DNA of 61,563 bases from JBHELT01 sp046262935 (GCA_046262935.1 JBHELT010000089.1:1-61563); one strand, 5' to 3'. Shown: positions 14,763-23,502, counted from the stretch's first letter. Made by a program: numbers and translations. The notes: generated from the letters alone by a model not told the origin.

Positions 14763-16699
14763 CGGCCCTTCTTGTAGCGAACCGAGGCGAGATCGCGGTG
14801 CGGGTCTTTCGGACCGCCCGTCGTCTTGGCATGCGATGCATTGCTGTTTACTCGGACGCAGACGCAGATGCGTTGTTCGTTGAGCAGGCCGATGCGGCGG
14901 TGCATATCGGCAGTTCCGAGGCGACTGCTTCTTATCTGAACATCGACGCCATCATCGATGCGGCAACGCGCTCTGGCGCGACGATGATCCATCCGGGATA
15001 TGGCTTCCTGTCCGAGGATCCTTTGTTCGCAGAGGCCTGCGAGAAGCATGGGATCGTTTTCGTTGGGCCCCCTTCCGAGGTACTGCGCCTCATGGGCGCC
15101 AAGGACATCGCCAAACAGATGGCCCGCGATGCGGGGGTCCCCGTGCTCGAAGGGTACGCCAAGGGTGATCAAAGCGATGAGGCATTCGCGGCTGCGGCCG
15201 CGCAGATCGGTTATCCGATCATGGTCAAACCCATCGCAGGCGGCGGTGGCAAAGGGATGTCTGTCGCTCATACCGAATACCAGTTGATCGCGGCATTGGG
15301 TCAGGCGCGCCGTGCGGGCCTGGCTGCCTTTGCAGATGACAGGTTGCTCATCGAGCGCTGCCTGTTGCACCCGCGACACATCGAGGTTCAGGTCCTGGCC
15401 GATGGTCAAGGCAGCGTGATCCACCTGGGGGAGCGCGATTGCTCTTTGCAGCGCAGACATCAAAAGATCCTTGAAGAGAGCCCAGCCCCAGGTCTCGATG
15501 CTTCGATCCGTGATCTCGTTTGCAGATCGGCGGTCGATCTTGCGCGAAGCGTTGGTTATCGAAGCGCTGGCACATGCGAATTCCTGGTCGGCGAAGACGG
15601 GGCCGTTGCTTTCTTGGAGATGAACGCGCGACTGCAGGTCGAACACCCGGTAACCGAGATGGTCACCGGCTTCGATCTAGTTGAGATGCAGTTGCAGATA
15701 GCGCAGGGCTCGCGGCTCGAGTTGAAACAAGAGAACGTTGTGAGCCGAGGGAGCGCGATCGAAGTTCGGATCTACGCAGAAGATCCGGATCATGGGTTCC
15801 TTCCACAGTCAGGGACCATAGCCCACATGAAGATCGACGAGGCAGAAGGTGTCCGCATCGACACCGGTGTTCGTGAAGGCTCGGTTATCTCGGACCATTA
15901 CGATCCGATGATAGCTAAGCTCATCGTTCATGCGGCGACGCGCGATCTAGCCATTGCGGCGCTATCCGATTCGCTCGCGGGGGCCGAGTTGCTTGGCCTC
16001 ACAAGCAACATCTCATTCCTGTCGGACATCGTTCGGCTTCCGGCGGTCACCGAAGGCAAAGTCACCACCGATCTGCTCGACGCGATCGATCGCGACGAAA
16101 CCGAAACCGTTGTTCCGCAAGAAGCAGTGTGCCTGGCCGCCGCAGCGGTTGTCGAAGACCTGAACCAGGGCGCTGCATCGCGCGACCCATGGTCAGAGAG
16201 TGCATCCTGGAGACTCGGTTACCGGGCCCCGATCGAAGTACCGATGGTCGTAGATGGCCAGGAAGCAGTCGTGAGCGTCTTGGGCTCGTCACCATATCGT
16301 ATCGATGAACGAGTCGTTGATAGGATCGACGGTTCTTGCCACGGTTGGATGATCGATGAACGCGTTGGCGCGGTCGCCATCGCCCAAAGCACGGCCTATG
16401 TTTGGTTCGCAAAGAGGCCCTATGAGATACGTCTCGGGTTCCAACCAAGAAGCGAACAGGCTTCTGGGGCTGCACATCTCGAGGCTCCCATGCCTGGTCA
16501 GGTGCTGTCGGTCAAGGTCGCTGCGGGAGATAGTGTTTCGAAAGGCCAAGAGTTGCTGGTGGTAGAGGCCATGAAGATGGAGCACTCTTTGAAGGCCCCC
16601 ACCGACGGGATCGTCAAAGCAGTTTTGGTAAGTGAAGGTGAAAGAGTCTTGAAAGGAAGAACCCTTGTCGACTTCGAGAGTCATCCAGGACCTGCCTGA
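14759..16699 (+). CDS. liuD: Methylcrotonyl-CoA carboxylase alpha (biotin) subunit
   Basis: 646 residues from GTG 14759, overlapping the beta stop. Biotin carboxylase domain: ALLVANRGEIAVRVFRTAR, ATP-grasp KPIAGGGGKGMSV, ERDCSLQRRHQKILEESPAP, FLEMNARLQVEHPVTEMVTG. A middle domain of about 120 residues, the BT-like region used in holoenzyme assembly, leads to the biotinyl domain with Lys in VVEAMKMEHSLKAP near the C-terminus. It forms the methylcrotonyl-CoA carboxylase with the preceding gene product. The C-terminus overlaps the HMG-CoA lyase start by 35 bases. Confidence 0.94.
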   Translation: MTALLVANRGEIAVRVFRTARRLGMRCIAVYSDADADALFVEQADAAVHIGSSEATASYLNIDAIIDAATRSGATMIHPGYGFLSEDPLFAEACEKHGIVFVGPPSEVLRLMGAKDIAKQMARDAGVPVLEGYAKGDQSDEAFAAAAAQIGYPIMVKPIAGGGGKGMSVAHTEYQLIAALGQARRAGLAAFADDRLLIERCLLHPRHIEVQVLADGQGSVIHLGERDCSLQRRHQKILEESPAPGLDASIRDLVCRSAVDLARSVGYRSAGTCEFLVGEDGAVAFLEMNARLQVEHPVTEMVTGFDLVEMQLQIAQGSRLELKQENVVSRGSAIEVRIYAEDPDHGFLPQSGTIAHMKIDEAEGVRIDTGVREGSVISDHYDPMIAKLIVHAATRDLAIAALSDSLAGAELLGLTSNISFLSDIVRLPAVTEGKVTTDLLDAIDRDETETVVPQEAVCLAAAAVVEDLNQGAASRDPWSESASWRLGYRAPIEVPMVVDGQEAVVSVLGSSPYRIDERVVDRIDGSCHGWMIDERVGAVAIAQSTAYVWFAKRPYEIRLGFQPRSEQASGAAHLEAPMPGQVLSVKVAAGDSVSKGQELLVVEAMKMEHSLKAPTDGIVKAVLVSEGERVLKGRTLVDFESHPGPA

Positions 16700-17588
16700 A
16701 ACGGTAACGATCGTTGAGGTAGGACCACGTGATGGCCTTCAGAACGAATCAGCCCAAGTTCCAACTTCGGTAAAGATCGGATTCATCGAAAGGCTGGCTG
16801 CGGCAGGGCTGCCTGTCGTCGAGGCAACTTCGTTCGTCAATCCCCAGTGGGTTCCGCAGTTGGCAGACGCAGAAGAGGTTCTGCGCGGGCTTGCCCGAGA
16901 CACCGAAGTTTCCTATCCAGTATTGGTACCCAATGAGCGTGGCCTCGACCGAGCCCTTGCCGTCGGCGTCAAAGACATAGCGATCTTCGCATCTGCAACA
17001 GAAACGTTTTCGCAGAAGAACTTGGGCAGATCGCGCGAAGAAGCCATCTCGATGTTCCAGCCCGTAGTAAGGCGTGCCATCGAAGCTGGGCTAGGCGTGC
17101 GCGGTTACCTGTCGATGGTTCTCGGTGACCCATGGGAGGGCTTCGTCCAGCCAGATGAAGTTGTTGAATGGGGGATGCGCCTGTTCGAGATGGGTTGCGA
17201 AGAGGTATCACTTGGCGACACCATCGGGGTTGGTACCGCGGGGACAGTCCAAGACTTGATCGGCTCTTTCATCGAAGCAGGGGCCGACCTCCTTTCGATA
17301 GCGGTTCACTTCCACGACACCTACGGGCAAGGTCTTGCTAATGTTCTTGCCGCTCTGCAGATGGGAGTGTCGATGGTCGATGCGAGCGCGGGTGGCATAG
17401 GCGGATGTCCCTTCGCCAAGAGCGCAACAGGCAACCTTGCTACCGAAGACCTGTGTTGGATGCTCGAAGGACTCGAGATCGAAACCGGTGTTGATGTGGA
17501 TGCAGTTGCCAAAGCGAGCGTTTGGATGTGTTCGCAGCTTGGCATAACCCCACCCGGTCGAGTTGCGAGGGCTCTGACCGTTGAGTGA
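16665..17588 (+). CDS. liuE: Hydroxymethylglutaryl-CoA lyase
   Basis: 307 residues from TTG 16665, preceded by an AAAGGA ribosome-binding site. A TIM barrel of the HMGL family: VEVGPRDGLQNES (catalytic Arg, metal Asp), EATSFVNPQWVPQLADAEE, SLGDTIGVGT, VHFHDTYGQGLANVLAAL (metal His pair) and GGIGGCPFAKSATGNLATED with the catalytic Cys. It cleaves HMG-CoA to acetyl-CoA and acetoacetate, the last step of leucine breakdown, consistent with the operon. Oddity: the segment usually reading CxxGCPYEG is here MVLGDPWEG (about residues 146-154), losing two cysteines. The catalytic Cys is elsewhere, so activity is still expected. Confidence 0.92.
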   Translation: MSTSRVIQDLPETVTIVEVGPRDGLQNESAQVPTSVKIGFIERLAAAGLPVVEATSFVNPQWVPQLADAEEVLRGLARDTEVSYPVLVPNERGLDRALAVGVKDIAIFASATETFSQKNLGRSREEAISMFQPVVRRAIEAGLGVRGYLSMVLGDPWEGFVQPDEVVEWGMRLFEMGCEEVSLGDTIGVGTAGTVQDLIGSFIEAGADLLSIAVHFHDTYGQGLANVLAALQMGVSMVDASAGGIGGCPFAKSATGNLATEDLCWMLEGLEIETGVDVDAVAKASVWMCSQLGITPPGRVARALTVE

Positions 17589-18372
17589 CGCCATGGTCAA
17601 TATCTCGAAGGACGATCGCGGGGTTGTTCGCATTGTGCTTAACAGGCCCGAGGTTCGCAACGCCTTCAACGCCGAACTCATCGCGGCCATCACGGATGCT
17701 TTCGCCGATCCACCAACGGGGGCCCGCGTTATGGTCATCTCAGGCGAAGGCAAAGCGTTCTCTGCGGGGGCCGATCTTCAATGGATGAAGAGTATGACGT
17801 CGTTCACACGCGAACAGAACGTGGCCGACTCGTCGGCTCTCGCCGACATGCTCGATGCCATCGACAACTGCGCGGTGCCTGTGATTGGTCGTGTCCATGG
17901 GGCCGCTGTTGCCGGGGCCACGGGCTTGGTCGCTTGTTGTGACATCGCCATCGCAGGAAGATCAACGGTCTTCGCATTCACCGAGGTGCGGCTAGGACTC
18001 ATCCCCGCAGTCATCTCTCCATATGTCATGCGACGGGTTGGTTATGGGTTCGCTAGATCGGCCTTCTTGACTGCGGAAAGGTTCGACGCCGAAACCGCAG
18101 AGCGCGTTGGACTCATCTATAAAGCTGTAGATGACTCAGCCCTCGATGAGGAAGTCGAAAAGATCATCGGGGCCCTGCTTGCAGGGGGCCCCGAATCTCT
18201 GGCAGGGGCGCGGGCCCTGGTCGATGCGGTCTGGGGCAAGTCGCCGCAGGACTCGCGAGACTTCACCGTGAATGCCATCTCCGAGCGCCGGGTGAGCGAC
18301 GAGGCCCAAGAAGGCATCGCAGCGTTCTTCGAAAAGCGTGCTGCCCGCTGGGTCCCTCCATCGCAAGGATGA
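17581..18372 (+). CDS. liuC: Enoyl-CoA hydratase/isomerase, probable methylglutaconyl-CoA hydratase
   Basis: 263 residues from TTG 17581 (GAGGG 9 bases upstream; ATG 17593 is the alternative). Crotonase fold with oxyanion-hole segments GKAFSAGADLQWMKSM and VHGAAVAGATGLVACCD, and the active-site region FTEVRLGLIPAVISPYVMRR carrying the catalytic Glu. FSAGADLxWMK and LGLIPAVISPYV are typical of LiuC-type hydratases. It would convert 3-methylglutaconyl-CoA to HMG-CoA, filling the gap between the carboxylase and the lyase in the same operon. An 8-base overlap with the lyase gene indicates coupling. General enoyl-CoA hydratase activity cannot be excluded. Confidence 0.9.
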   Translation: MSDAMVNISKDDRGVVRIVLNRPEVRNAFNAELIAAITDAFADPPTGARVMVISGEGKAFSAGADLQWMKSMTSFTREQNVADSSALADMLDAIDNCAVPVIGRVHGAAVAGATGLVACCDIAIAGRSTVFAFTEVRLGLIPAVISPYVMRRVGYGFARSAFLTAERFDAETAERVGLIYKAVDDSALDEEVEKIIGALLAGGPESLAGARALVDAVWGKSPQDSRDFTVNAISERRVSDEAQEGIAAFFEKRAARWVPPSQG

Positions 18373-18419
18373 TGCGCGAAATCAGACCTGCGCAGGACGC
18401 TCACTGATGCTTTCCCGCC

Positions 18420-18425
18420 TATCGT
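18420..18425 (+). promoter_or_regulatory. Putative -10 box TATCGT of the envelope-stress cassette
   Basis: TATCGT ends 6 bases before ATG 18432, which is therefore preferred over TTG 18426. Confidence 0.45.
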
Positions 18426-18431
18426 TTGATC

Positions 18432-19088
18432 ATGAGCACGCGAACGCCTTTGGCGCCTGAGAAGCAAGGGCAAGGATCGGGCGGCATCACGTCCGGTCAG
18501 ACCTTCGGCATGCTGCTTCTCATAGGTGGAGTCGCTTGGTTATTGAACGATGTAGGCCACCTGCCTTTCACTGGCCAGCAGGTTCTTTCGGTGATGTTGA
18601 TCGTCCTTGGATTCGGCCTGCTGTTCATTCGCGGCGGACACACACACGGGCTTCTTATATTCATCGGGATAGCTCTTTCGCTCACGGTACTCACGGGAAG
18701 CCCGGTCGTTAGGTTCGATTCCTCTTTCTCGGGTGGGTCGTTGATCGGTGACAGGGTGGAATTCCCAACGAGAGCCCCCGGTGGAAATCTCGATTACGGG
18801 GTTGGCCTTGGCGATCTGCGCGTCAACCTCTCACGTCTTGCGATGGATGCGGACACAACCGTTTCCACCCACACCGCTCTTGGCGACGTGACGATAATCG
18901 TGGCTGATGATCAACCGGTCGAGTTGAAGACCAATGTTGGTCTCGGCGATGTGAAGGTGTTCGGCCAGAGGCTCGGTGGGACGGGGAATAACACATTCAA
19001 CAAGGGGCCCATCTCGGATAAACATCTGCTGAGGTTGCAAGTCACAGTTGCATTGGGAGACGTGATCATCCTGCACCCAGACTCATGA
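18432..19088 (+). CDS. LiaF-like membrane protein (cell-wall-active antibiotic response family)
   Basis: 218 residues. Three or four hydrophobic helices fill residues 22-92. The C-terminal domain is a repetitive beta structure: GGNLDYGVGLGDLRVNLSRL, THTALGDVTIIVADDQPVEL, TNVGLGDVKVFGQRLGG and TVALGDVIILHPDS. The recurring (V/A)xLGD(V/L) strand-turn is characteristic of the LiaF/YvqF (DUF2154-like) beta-helix. LiaF proteins restrain LiaRS-type two-component systems until cell-wall stress. Here the gene overlaps the start of a sensor kinase gene (ATGA), which overlaps a response regulator gene, so a LiaFSR-like unit is likely. Confidence 0.82.
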   Translation: MSTRTPLAPEKQGQGSGGITSGQTFGMLLLIGGVAWLLNDVGHLPFTGQQVLSVMLIVLGFGLLFIRGGHTHGLLIFIGIALSLTVLTGSPVVRFDSSFSGGSLIGDRVEFPTRAPGGNLDYGVGLGDLRVNLSRLAMDADTTVSTHTALGDVTIIVADDQPVELKTNVGLGDVKVFGQRLGGTGNNTFNKGPISDKHLLRLQVTVALGDVIILHPDS

Positions 19089-20011
19089 CCACCGTTCGGA
19101 CGATTTCCAAAACCAAGATCCGAAGGCGTAGTCGTGGGGTCATCGTAGGGGGCATCTTGTTCATCGCGATCGGTGCCGGCACCCTGATGCAGTCTTACGG
19201 CTTGGTCGCCATCAACTTCTCCTACTTCTGGCCCTTGTTCCTAATAGCCCTGGGCATATCCGAACTACTCGGCAGGGCCCAGAGAGTTGAGATCGAACGA
19301 GTAAGGTCAACTCGGCTCGCGACCGCCGAGGAGCGCGTGAAGATCGCTCAAGAACTTCACGACATCGTTGCCCACAGCGTGAGCCTCATGACGGTACAGA
19401 TAGGGGCAGCGCGCAAGGTATTCGAAAAGAAACCTGATGACGCGATGAAGGCGCTTCAGGCGGCAGAGGAGACCGGAAGGCAAAGTCTTGGGGAACTAAG
19501 GAACATGCTGTCGATACTTCGTTCGGCGGACCGCTCGATCGAGGAGGCGAATCTACAAGACGACTCCGAAGGCCTTGTTGCCCCCGCCGCACGTTTTGAG
19601 GCCGAAACACGCCCGTTACCCGGCCTTGGCGATCTCGCATCATTGGTCGATGCGACCAAGATCGCCGGGTTGAACGTAACGATCGAAGAACAAGGAACCA
19701 AACCCGCCGTTAGTCCAAGCATCGAGTTGACCGTTTACCGTGTTGTCCAGGAAGCTCTAACGAACGCGCTGAGGTATGCGCCCAATGCGAAGGTAGAAGT
19801 TTTGATCAGATATTCAAGCGACGAGATCGCTCTCAAGGTCATCGATGATGGGCCTGGCGTGTTCGGAACTCCCGTTAAGACAGGCCATGGTCTGCTTGGC
19901 ATGAGCGAGCGGATCTCGGCCGTAAGGGGGACCTTGGACGCTGGCCCTGATCGCAACGGTCGGGGCTGGATCGTCGAGGCGACGGTGCCCGCCAGCAAAG
20001 GTTCGTCTTGA
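19085..20011 (+). CDS. Two-component sensor histidine kinase, NarL/LiaS type
   Basis: 308 residues. Two short hydrophobic segments (about 18-37 and 42-60) with almost no extracellular loop make it an intramembrane-sensing kinase. The HisKA_3 dimerisation domain has the phospho-accepting His in EERVKIAQELHDIVAHSVSL (about 81-100). The ATPase domain has VVQEALTNALRYAPNAKV (N box) and IDDGPGVFG and GHGLLGMSERISAVRG (G boxes). Lack of a sensor domain fits signalling through the LiaF-like partner. Overlaps: ATGA with the preceding gene, TTGA with the response regulator. Confidence 0.92.
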   Translation: MTTVRTISKTKIRRRSRGVIVGGILFIAIGAGTLMQSYGLVAINFSYFWPLFLIALGISELLGRAQRVEIERVRSTRLATAEERVKIAQELHDIVAHSVSLMTVQIGAARKVFEKKPDDAMKALQAAEETGRQSLGELRNMLSILRSADRSIEEANLQDDSEGLVAPAARFEAETRPLPGLGDLASLVDATKIAGLNVTIEEQGTKPAVSPSIELTVYRVVQEALTNALRYAPNAKVEVLIRYSSDEIALKVIDDGPGVFGTPVKTGHGLLGMSERISAVRGTLDAGPDRNGRGWIVEATVPASKGSS

Positions 20012-20682
20012 TAACGGTCCTCGTTGTTGACGACCAGGCTTTGATCAGGTCGGGGTTCAAGTTGATACTCGAATCGGAAGACGACATCACGGTCTTGGCA
20101 GAGGCAGGTGATGGCCGCGAGGCGATCGATGCCGCAAGGGCTTTCAAGCCCGATGTCGTATTGATGGATATCCGCATGCCCAACATGGATGGTGTCGAAG
20201 CGACACGGGTCATCGCGTCAGAGACGACCTCGAAAGTATTGATCCTTACGACCTTCGATCTGGATGAGTATGTGTTCGCCGCGGTGCGAGCGGGGGCCAG
20301 CGGGTTCTTGCTGAAAGACGTCCCACCCGATGACCTCGTGACTGCTGTGCGAATCGTGGCCCGGGGCGACGCTCTTATAGAGCCCAGGATGACCAAGAGG
20401 CTGCTTCAGGAGTTCGCCAAGAGACCGGGGCCGGAACAGGGTGCCACCACGCCAGAGCAGATCCAGCAACTCACCGCCAGGGAGGTCGAGGTTCTGCGCT
20501 TAGTGGCTAAAGGCCATACCAACAACGAGATCGCCGAGGAACTGGTGATCAGCGAAGCCACCGTTAAGACTCACGTCACTCATGTGCTGACGAAGCTCGG
20601 GCTGCGCGACCGTGTGCAGGTGGTTGTCCTCGCATACGAATCGGGCCTGCTTACCGGCGACACATCTCAACCCTCGGGATGA
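20008..20682 (+). CDS. LuxR/NarL-family response regulator
   Basis: 224 residues from TTG 20008. The receiver domain has the acidic pair in TVLVVDDQALIRSGFKLIL, phospho-Asp in DVVLMDIRMPNMDGVEATR (about residue 53), the Thr switch in VLILTTFDLDEYV and Lys in GFLLKDVPPDDL. The C-terminal LuxR helix-turn-helix is LTAREVEVLRLVAKGHTNNE, IAEELVISEATVKTHVTHVL. Phosphorylation by the adjacent kinase should promote DNA binding; likely targets are the downstream membrane-protein genes at 20.8-22.4 kb. Confidence 0.94.
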   Translation: MITVLVVDDQALIRSGFKLILESEDDITVLAEAGDGREAIDAARAFKPDVVLMDIRMPNMDGVEATRVIASETTSKVLILTTFDLDEYVFAAVRAGASGFLLKDVPPDDLVTAVRIVARGDALIEPRMTKRLLQEFAKRPGPEQGATTPEQIQQLTAREVEVLRLVAKGHTNNEIAEELVISEATVKTHVTHVLTKLGLRDRVQVVVLAYESGLLTGDTSQPSG

Positions 20683-20790
20683 CTGCGATGGTCCGCGCGG
20701 ATGAGGGGATAAATCGTCCTTGCGCCGGACGTAATGAGATCGCCATGTTCCTAAAGTTGCATCAATACGATGCGATGAGGGAGGTCGAAT

Positions 20791-21048
20791 ATGGATCGAG
20801 CGATCAAGGTCAAGAGGGCAAGGATGTGGTTCTGGGTCGCTTTCGCGCTCACAGGTGTTTGGGCCTTGGTGGCCGATGTCTCGTCGATCCCGGCTCACGA
20901 ACTTGCACGATTCGGCGCCGCTTTCATAGCGCTTCCAGTGGTGATGTTAGTGATGTCGATCGCACGGACAGCCGACACCGCAAAGGCGGCCTGGATCTCG
21001 CTCGCCGCTCTTCTAGGTTTCGTGGCGACCGGAGCGATCTTTTTCTAA
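20791..21048 (+). CDS. Small membrane protein of unknown function
   Basis: 85 residues with a basic N-terminus (MDRAIKVKRARMWFW) and three hydrophobic stretches at about 13-30, 40-57 and 66-84. No family recognised. GGGAGG lies about 8 bases before the ATG, so the start is firm. It sits between the two-component system and the DUF4097-like membrane protein, 16 bases before the latter, so the two are probably co-transcribed and may be targets or accessories of the stress response. Confidence 0.7.
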   Translation: MDRAIKVKRARMWFWVAFALTGVWALVADVSSIPAHELARFGAAFIALPVVMLVMSIARTADTAKAAWISLAALLGFVATGAIFF

Positions 21049-21064
21049 AGAGGAGAGGCAAGCC

Positions 21065-22423
21065 GTGACTGATGACGAAGAACGCAAGCATGAAGGCCCC
21101 AGGGTTGTAGTTCGCAGGCGTCGGCGCGACCAGGGGACCGGGGTTGTCTTCGGCGTGGTGCTTATCGCCATCGGGGCATTCACTTTGCTAGAGCGAATCA
21201 CGCATCTTAGTTTCAGTTTCGTTCCGTTGGTCATCGGGATCGCATTCTTGGCGGGATGGTCTCGCAACAAGTTCCGCGGGTTCTTGATCGCTGGTGGTGT
21301 GCTCACAGGTCTCGGCGCGGGATCGCTGGCAGGCAGCTTCTCCCCGGCGGCCTATAGCGGGTTCTTGTCGCTATCGGGACTTGCAGCAGGATTCATCTTG
21401 GCCGGGGCTCTATCGAGGCGAAGTGGCTTGCTCTGGGAATACATCGTCGCTGGGGGATTGCTCTTCTCGGCATTCATCTCCAACTCGGTTGTCGCGTTTT
21501 CTCCTGCGGTTGCGCAGATCGTGTTTCCTGCGAGCGTCATAGTGATCGGGGCGTTGCTGCTGTTTCGTTCGTCTATCGGCAAACGTCCTTGGAAATGGTT
21601 GATGGCCATTTCGTTGTTGGTCGCGATCTCGATGTTCAACGCGACCGGGTTCGAGCTGTCCCCAGGGTTCAACTCCCGTCCATCCCACGTAGTGACTTCA
21701 ACCAGAAGAGTGGCCGTACCGGTAGCGGATACCTACGTGATTCAGGCTGACTCCCTGGATATCGTCCTCAGTAGCGCGGACGGCCACCCGGCCTTGACGC
21801 TCAAGGCTGGGGGCAGTGATGCGTCCGAGTCGCGACGTGTAGCTCGATCAGCGAGTGTCGATGTTGAAAGGCACGACGGTTCGGTGTCGGTTGTCATCAG
21901 ACCTAAGAGCCTGCCCCTTGGCGACTCGCTAACGGTCCAGTTATCTGTGCCCCCAGGCTCGTCGATCGAAGCTCGAACCAAGTCGGGGGACATCTTGTCG
22001 GATGCACGCGACCTCATGCGCTTGACGGTCTCGAGTCGCAGCGGTGACGTGTCGCTGGATGGGTCATGTCAGGTCTGTGGATTCACGACGCGCTCTGGAG
22101 ATGTGAGTGCGCGCCTATCGGCGTACTCGGAATTGAACATAACAACGGGCTCTGGTGACGTTGCGGTCACGATCGGACAAGATCCCCAGATAGATGTTGT
22201 AACCGGCTCTGGACAGATCGCTCTGGAAGGATTCGGCACCGGTGCACTTTTCGAACACCGGTTCCACCGAACGGGTTCGCAGGGCACGATGCGACTCACG
22301 ACCGGCTCGGGTGACGTAAGTATCCGTCAGCTCGCAAAGGCGCCGCTTTCCCCCTCGATCTCACCCTTGCCGCCGGCCCCAGGAACCACCAACACGGCCA
22401 CCGCAACGGCAACGGCTGCCTAA
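21065..22423 (+). CDS. Polytopic membrane protein with C-terminal DUF4097-like beta-helix
   Basis: 452 residues from GTG 21065 with an AGGAGAGG site upstream. A basic start (VVVRRRRRD) precedes about seven hydrophobic helices to residue 205. The outer part has repeated strands with an SGD turn: KSGDILSDA, SRSGDVSLDG, TRSGDVSARL, TGSGDVAVTI, TGSGQIALEG and TGSGDVSIRQ (about 303-425), the ladder of DUF4097/adhesin-like domains often found with LiaF or PspC systems. A Pro/Thr-rich tail ends the protein. It may sense or stabilise the envelope under control of the adjacent two-component system. Biochemical role unknown. Confidence 0.8.
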   Translation: MTDDEERKHEGPRVVVRRRRRDQGTGVVFGVVLIAIGAFTLLERITHLSFSFVPLVIGIAFLAGWSRNKFRGFLIAGGVLTGLGAGSLAGSFSPAAYSGFLSLSGLAAGFILAGALSRRSGLLWEYIVAGGLLFSAFISNSVVAFSPAVAQIVFPASVIVIGALLLFRSSIGKRPWKWLMAISLLVAISMFNATGFELSPGFNSRPSHVVTSTRRVAVPVADTYVIQADSLDIVLSSADGHPALTLKAGGSDASESRRVARSASVDVERHDGSVSVVIRPKSLPLGDSLTVQLSVPPGSSIEARTKSGDILSDARDLMRLTVSSRSGDVSLDGSCQVCGFTTRSGDVSARLSAYSELNITTGSGDVAVTIGQDPQIDVVTGSGQIALEGFGTGALFEHRFHRTGSQGTMRLTTGSGDVSIRQLAKAPLSPSISPLPPAPGTTNTATATATAA

Positions 22424-22435
22424 GACGGTAGGATG

Positions 22436-22459
22436 CCGCCCAAACTCGAACTTGGGCGG
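22436..22459 (+). promoter_or_regulatory. Hairpin overlapping the ribosome-binding site of the cupredoxin gene
   Basis: CCGCCCAA (22436-22443) pairs with TTGGGCGG (22452-22459) around an 8-base loop. The last two bases of the 3' arm are the first of GGAGG (22458-22462), the Shine-Dalgarno site of the gene starting at 22468. No T-tract follows, so it is more likely a translational or stability element than a terminator. A possible -10 (TAGGAT, 22429-22434) precedes it. Confidence 0.5.
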
Positions 22460-22467
22460 AGGCGATC

Positions 22468-22824
22468 GTGAAGAAGGGTGCGATGTTGTTGATGACAGTG
22501 CTGATGCTGGCTGCCTGCGCTCCGTCGCGATCGTTCGCTGCAAAGATCAGCGTCGTGAAGGGAGAGAAGGGTCCAGGGTTTTCTCCGGCGACAACATTCG
22601 TTCTTGGTTCGCACGGATCGCTGAAGGTCACCAACACACTCGACAAGCCTCACGGGTTTTCGATCGATGAGCTGAATGTGAAGAAGATCATCGAGCCTGG
22701 TGGAACCATCGAAGTGAAACTCGCTGGCGTTCAGCCGGTCGACTATCAGTACTACTGCCAGTTACACGACGTAGTAACCGGCAAAGGTAAACATCAACGC
22801 GGTCTTCTGCGAGTAGCTCGGTAG
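22468..22824 (+). CDS. Cupredoxin-like lipoprotein
   Basis: 118 residues from GTG 22468. Signal peptide with lipobox LMLAACAPSRS. The mature domain has a Greek-key pattern with SLKVTNTLDKPHGFSIDELN supplying the first His and VDYQYYCQLHDVVTGKGKHQ supplying Cys, His and a further His, the order of a type 1 copper site (H...C...H...). The usual final Met is not obvious, so the fourth ligand is uncertain. EPGGTIEVKLAG is a usual cupredoxin strand pair. Likely an extracytoplasmic electron carrier or copper-binding protein. No partner oxidase is adjacent. Confidence 0.75.
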   Translation: MKKGAMLLMTVLMLAACAPSRSFAAKISVVKGEKGPGFSPATTFVLGSHGSLKVTNTLDKPHGFSIDELNVKKIIEPGGTIEVKLAGVQPVDYQYYCQLHDVVTGKGKHQRGLLRVAR

Positions 22825-22830
22825 TCCAAT

Positions 22831-23502
22831 ATGAAGATGATCAGACGTTTGCTCATCGCGCTTGTGATCGTTAGTGCCGGGGCTTACGGGTTCGCTGAGG
22901 TTTCGGCGAAGAGATTCGCTGAGCAGGCCATTGCAACCAAAGCACAGCAAGTTGACCCAGTCGCCCACACGGTCGAGGCCCATGTGAGTTCTCCGCTCCT
23001 TTGGGGAGTCTTATCCAAAGGCCTGATCGATGAGGTAAGTGTCACAGCCGATCATGTGAAGCTTGGTGCGTACACCGCCGATCGCACCACCGGAGTGCTT
23101 CACGGTGTGCACTTGGACCGAGCCAAGTCGATACAGGAACGCAAGCCGGTTATCACTTCGATCGATCGGGCAGACGTAACCTTCGAAGTTACCGATGCCG
23201 AGGTTTCGAAGGCGCTACCCAACGGTTTGTCGTTCAGGTTCGCGGGCGGTAAGGCGATCCTTCAAGGCCCGGGGTTCTCGGTGGCGGGAACCCTCAGAGT
23301 GGTGGCGCATTCAAGCGTTACGTTCGAGCCTGATGCCAACGTTCTGCCGCGGACTGTTCACGCCCCCAGTTTCAGGTTCGGTCAGATCCCCTTCTTGAAC
23401 TGCATCGAAACCGTCGAACTACGCAGCAGCGTTGCCCGCATAACCTGTTCGAAGAAGAACCCGCCCATCAGCATGATGCGCGATTTCCAGTCGGCATCGT
23501 AG
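22831..23502 (+). CDS. LmeA-like DUF2993 exported lipid-binding protein
   Basis: 223 residues. N-terminal signal anchor (RLLIALVIVSAGAYGFAEV) followed by AKRFAEQAIATKAQ, the first helix of DUF2993. VEAHVSSPLLWGVLSKGLID, VSVTADHVKLG and GVHLDRAKSI are the strand segments of the tubular lipid-binding fold. In mycobacteria LmeA binds phosphatidylinositides and helps lipomannan elongation; family membership suggests an envelope glycolipid role here. It begins 7 bases after the cupredoxin stop. Its stop codon TAG forms the first bases of the promoter-like TAGGGT of the next gene. Confidence 0.78.
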   Translation: MKMIRRLLIALVIVSAGAYGFAEVSAKRFAEQAIATKAQQVDPVAHTVEAHVSSPLLWGVLSKGLIDEVSVTADHVKLGAYTADRTTGVLHGVHLDRAKSIQERKPVITSIDRADVTFEVTDAEVSKALPNGLSFRFAGGKAILQGPGFSVAGTLRVVAHSSVTFEPDANVLPRTVHAPSFRFGQIPFLNCIETVELRSSVARITCSKKNPPISMMRDFQSAS

